A stretch of DNA of 8,008 nt, taken from positions 1 to 8,008 of the forward strand of contig CAMOXX010000122.1 in NCBI GenBank assembly GCA_946629475.1. The letters run 5' to 3'. A program made the translations under genes and the position numbers. Below, piece by piece: positions 6,988-8,008 of this stretch (position 1 is its first letter; every line of letters begins with the position of its first letter). Below the pieces are notes generated by a model. That model was not told where the DNA came from. It searched no databases and saw only the letters and a list, made by a program, of their open reading frames with translations. This stretch comes from an uncultured Blautia sp. (lineage in GTDB: Bacteria > Bacillota > Clostridia > Lachnospirales > Lachnospiraceae).

Positions 6988-7187
6988 TTCGGAGCGGAAA
7001 GAGAATGCCCGCCTTCCGTTTGGAAGACGTCAGCTGAAGCTGCCCCGAATCCCGCGCCAAGTCTCGCGAGCGGGACTTGAATGCTATAACGGGAATGGGG
7101 AATAATCCTTCACCGGTTGGTTTGCGCGGATTAAGCGCGTTTCCGGGAAGGCATGGAACAGAAAGAGCAGAAAGACAGGTGAGAAGA
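6988..7187 (+). promoter_or_regulatory. Structured intergenic region before the radical SAM gene, candidate cis-regulatory RNA
   Basis: This 200-base gap holds no recognisable gene but is dense in complementary segments. H1: CTTCC (7013-7017) with GGAAG (7022-7026). H2: CAGC (7031-7034) with GCTG (7039-7042), loop TGAA. H3, outer: CCCC (7043-7046) with GGGG (7097-7100) and TCCCG (7050-7054) with CGGGA (7090-7094); these enclose CAAGTCTCG (7058-7066) paired with CGGGACTTG (7071-7079), loop CGAG, one G-U pair. H4: CCTT (7107-7110) with AAGG (7148-7151), CCGG (7113-7116) with CCGG (7143-7146), and inner GCGC (7124-7127) with GCGC (7135-7138). TCACC (7110-7114) in the H4 arm also complements GGTGA (7178-7182), the Shine-Dalgarno of the next gene. 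No T-tract follows. I match it to no riboswitch class. Structure is by eye; function is inference. Confidence 0.45.
7082..7090 (+). promoter_or_regulatory. Possible internal extended -10 element (weak)
   Basis: TGC-TATAAC resembles an extended -10 element about 100 bases before the radical SAM gene. There is no credible -35 at the expected distance. It lies in the unpaired side of the H3 fold, so it is an alternative reading of the same bases: a promoter giving the radical SAM gene its own transcript, rather than an internal loop of a read-through leader. Confidence 0.25.
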
Positions 7188-8008
7188 ATGGCAAGGTGTG
7201 AAGTGTGCTTCCGGCACTGTGAGATCAAAGAGGGCGCGTTGGGATTCTGCGGGGCCAGAACCTGTAAAGATGGAAAAGTAATGCAGGCCAATTACGGCAG
7301 AATTACGTCCCTTGCACTGGATCCGATCGAGAAAAAACCTTTGAACCGCTTCTTCCCGGGGAGCCTGATTCTGTCGGCAGGAAGCTATGGCTGCAATCTG
7401 CGGTGTCCTTTCTGCCAGAACTATGAAATATCGTGGTCGGAGGCTGCGTGGAGATATGCGGAGACGGCAGACTATCTGTCACCGGAAGAGCTGGCGGATA
7501 CGGCCGCTTATTACCGTGACAGGGGAAATATCGGAGCAGCTTTTACCTATAATGAGCCGCTGATCGGTTATGAATACATTCTGGATACCGCGAAGCTGAT
7601 AAAAAGCCTGGGGATGAAAACGGTTCTGGTTACAAACGGAACCGCATCGCCCGCGGTTCTGGATAAGCTGGCGCCGTTCATCGATGCCATGAATATTGAC
7701 CTGAAGGGATTTACGGACAGGTATTACAGAGAGGTTCTGAAGGGAGACAGGCAGATGGTGATGGATTTTATTACCCGGGCTGTACAGGTGTGCCATGTAG
7801 AGCTGACAACGCTGATCATCCCCGGGGAGAATGACTCAGAGGCAGAGATGGAGGAGCTGAGCCGCTGGATTTCACAATTGAAGAACGCGGAAGGGGATGT
7901 GACCGGCAGTAATGTGCCTCTCCATATCTCCCGGTTCTTTCCGCGATTTAAGATGAAGGACCGGAACGCGACAGAGGTGAGCCTCATTTACAGACTTGCA
8001 GAAACGGC
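7188..8008 (+). CDS. amrS: AmmeMemoRadiSam system radical SAM enzyme (3'-partial)
   Basis: 273 full codons are visible before the right edge; family members run to roughly 340 residues, so the C-terminal part is missing. An N-terminal cysteine cluster (C4, C7, C11, C21; CEVCFRHC then GFCG) is typical of this subfamily and may bind a metal. The radical SAM cluster motif CxxxCxxC is at C69, C73 and C76 (GCNLRCPFCQN), binding the [4Fe-4S] cluster that cleaves S-adenosylmethionine. Further core landmarks are AFTYNEP (118-124), VTNG (148-151), MNIDLKG (168-174), TTLIIPGEND (207-216) and HISRFFP (246-252). The resemblance to pyruvate formate-lyase-activating enzymes is a family trait, but the fused MEMO/AMMECR1 gene immediately upstream points to the AmmeMemoRadiSam type. 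The ATG is set by the Shine-Dalgarno AGGTGAG (7177-7183). It presumably modifies a substrate with, or for, the upstream fusion protein; the chemistry is unknown. Confidence 0.93.
   Translation, partial: MARCEVCFRHCEIKEGALGFCGARTCKDGKVMQANYGRITSLALDPIEKKPLNRFFPGSLILSAGSYGCNLRCPFCQNYEISWSEAAWRYAETADYLSPEELADTAAYYRDRGNIGAAFTYNEPLIGYEYILDTAKLIKSLGMKTVLVTNGTASPAVLDKLAPFIDAMNIDLKGFTDRYYREVLKGDRQMVMDFITRAVQVCHVELTTLIIPGENDSEAEMEELSRWISQLKNAEGDVTGSNVPLHISRFFPRFKMKDRNATEVSLIYRLAET

Noticed and set aside
6988..7187. Cobalamin or other known riboswitch, considered because a radical SAM gene follows
   Set aside because: I could not find the conserved B12-box type sequence or the core of another class on either strand. 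It is kept only as an unclassified structured region.

Overview
The window looks like a chromosomal stretch from an anaerobic Bacillota, most likely a Lachnospiraceae-type Clostridia. This is inferred from the base composition, near half G+C by eye, the strong purine-rich Shine-Dalgarno sites, the hybrid histidine kinase of a type common in that family, the Gram-positive-style exported proteins and the fused MEMO/AMMECR1 gene. All five genes lie on the + strand. No mobile elements, rRNA or tRNA genes, or CRISPR arrays were seen.

Layout. (1) 1-2300: the 3' part of a hybrid sensor histidine kinase with two C-terminal receiver domains; its N-terminus lies beyond the left edge. (2) 2301-2460: a 160-base gap with an extended -10 promoter and a leader of about 115 nt that can fold into three consecutive hairpins. 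(3) 2461-5504: a two-gene operon joined by an ATGA overlap. It encodes an exported 5'-nucleotidase/cyclic phosphodiesterase of the UshA family and an exported protein joining a peptidoglycan-binding domain to a HAD phosphatase. A 12-bp perfect hairpin closes it at 5517-5545. (4) 5602-8008: the AmmeMemoRadiSam cluster. A fused MEMO (protein B) plus AMMECR1 (protein A) gene is followed, after a 200-base gap, by the radical SAM enzyme, which is cut by the right edge.

How the genes may work together. The two exported hydrolases form a plausible cell-envelope unit that removes phosphate from nucleotides or other organophosphates outside the membrane, with the second protein held on the wall by its peptidoglycan-binding domain. 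The hybrid kinase could sense a related signal, but nothing in the sequence links it to the operon. The AmmeMemoRadiSam genes form a widely conserved but functionally unresolved trio. Here they seem to be a separate transcription unit.

The most interesting non-coding signal is the 200-base gap inside the AmmeMemoRadiSam cluster (6988-7187). It carries a chain of nested hairpins, and one stem arm is also complementary to the radical SAM gene's Shine-Dalgarno sequence. This is the architecture expected of a cis-acting translational switch, although it rests only on pairings found by eye.
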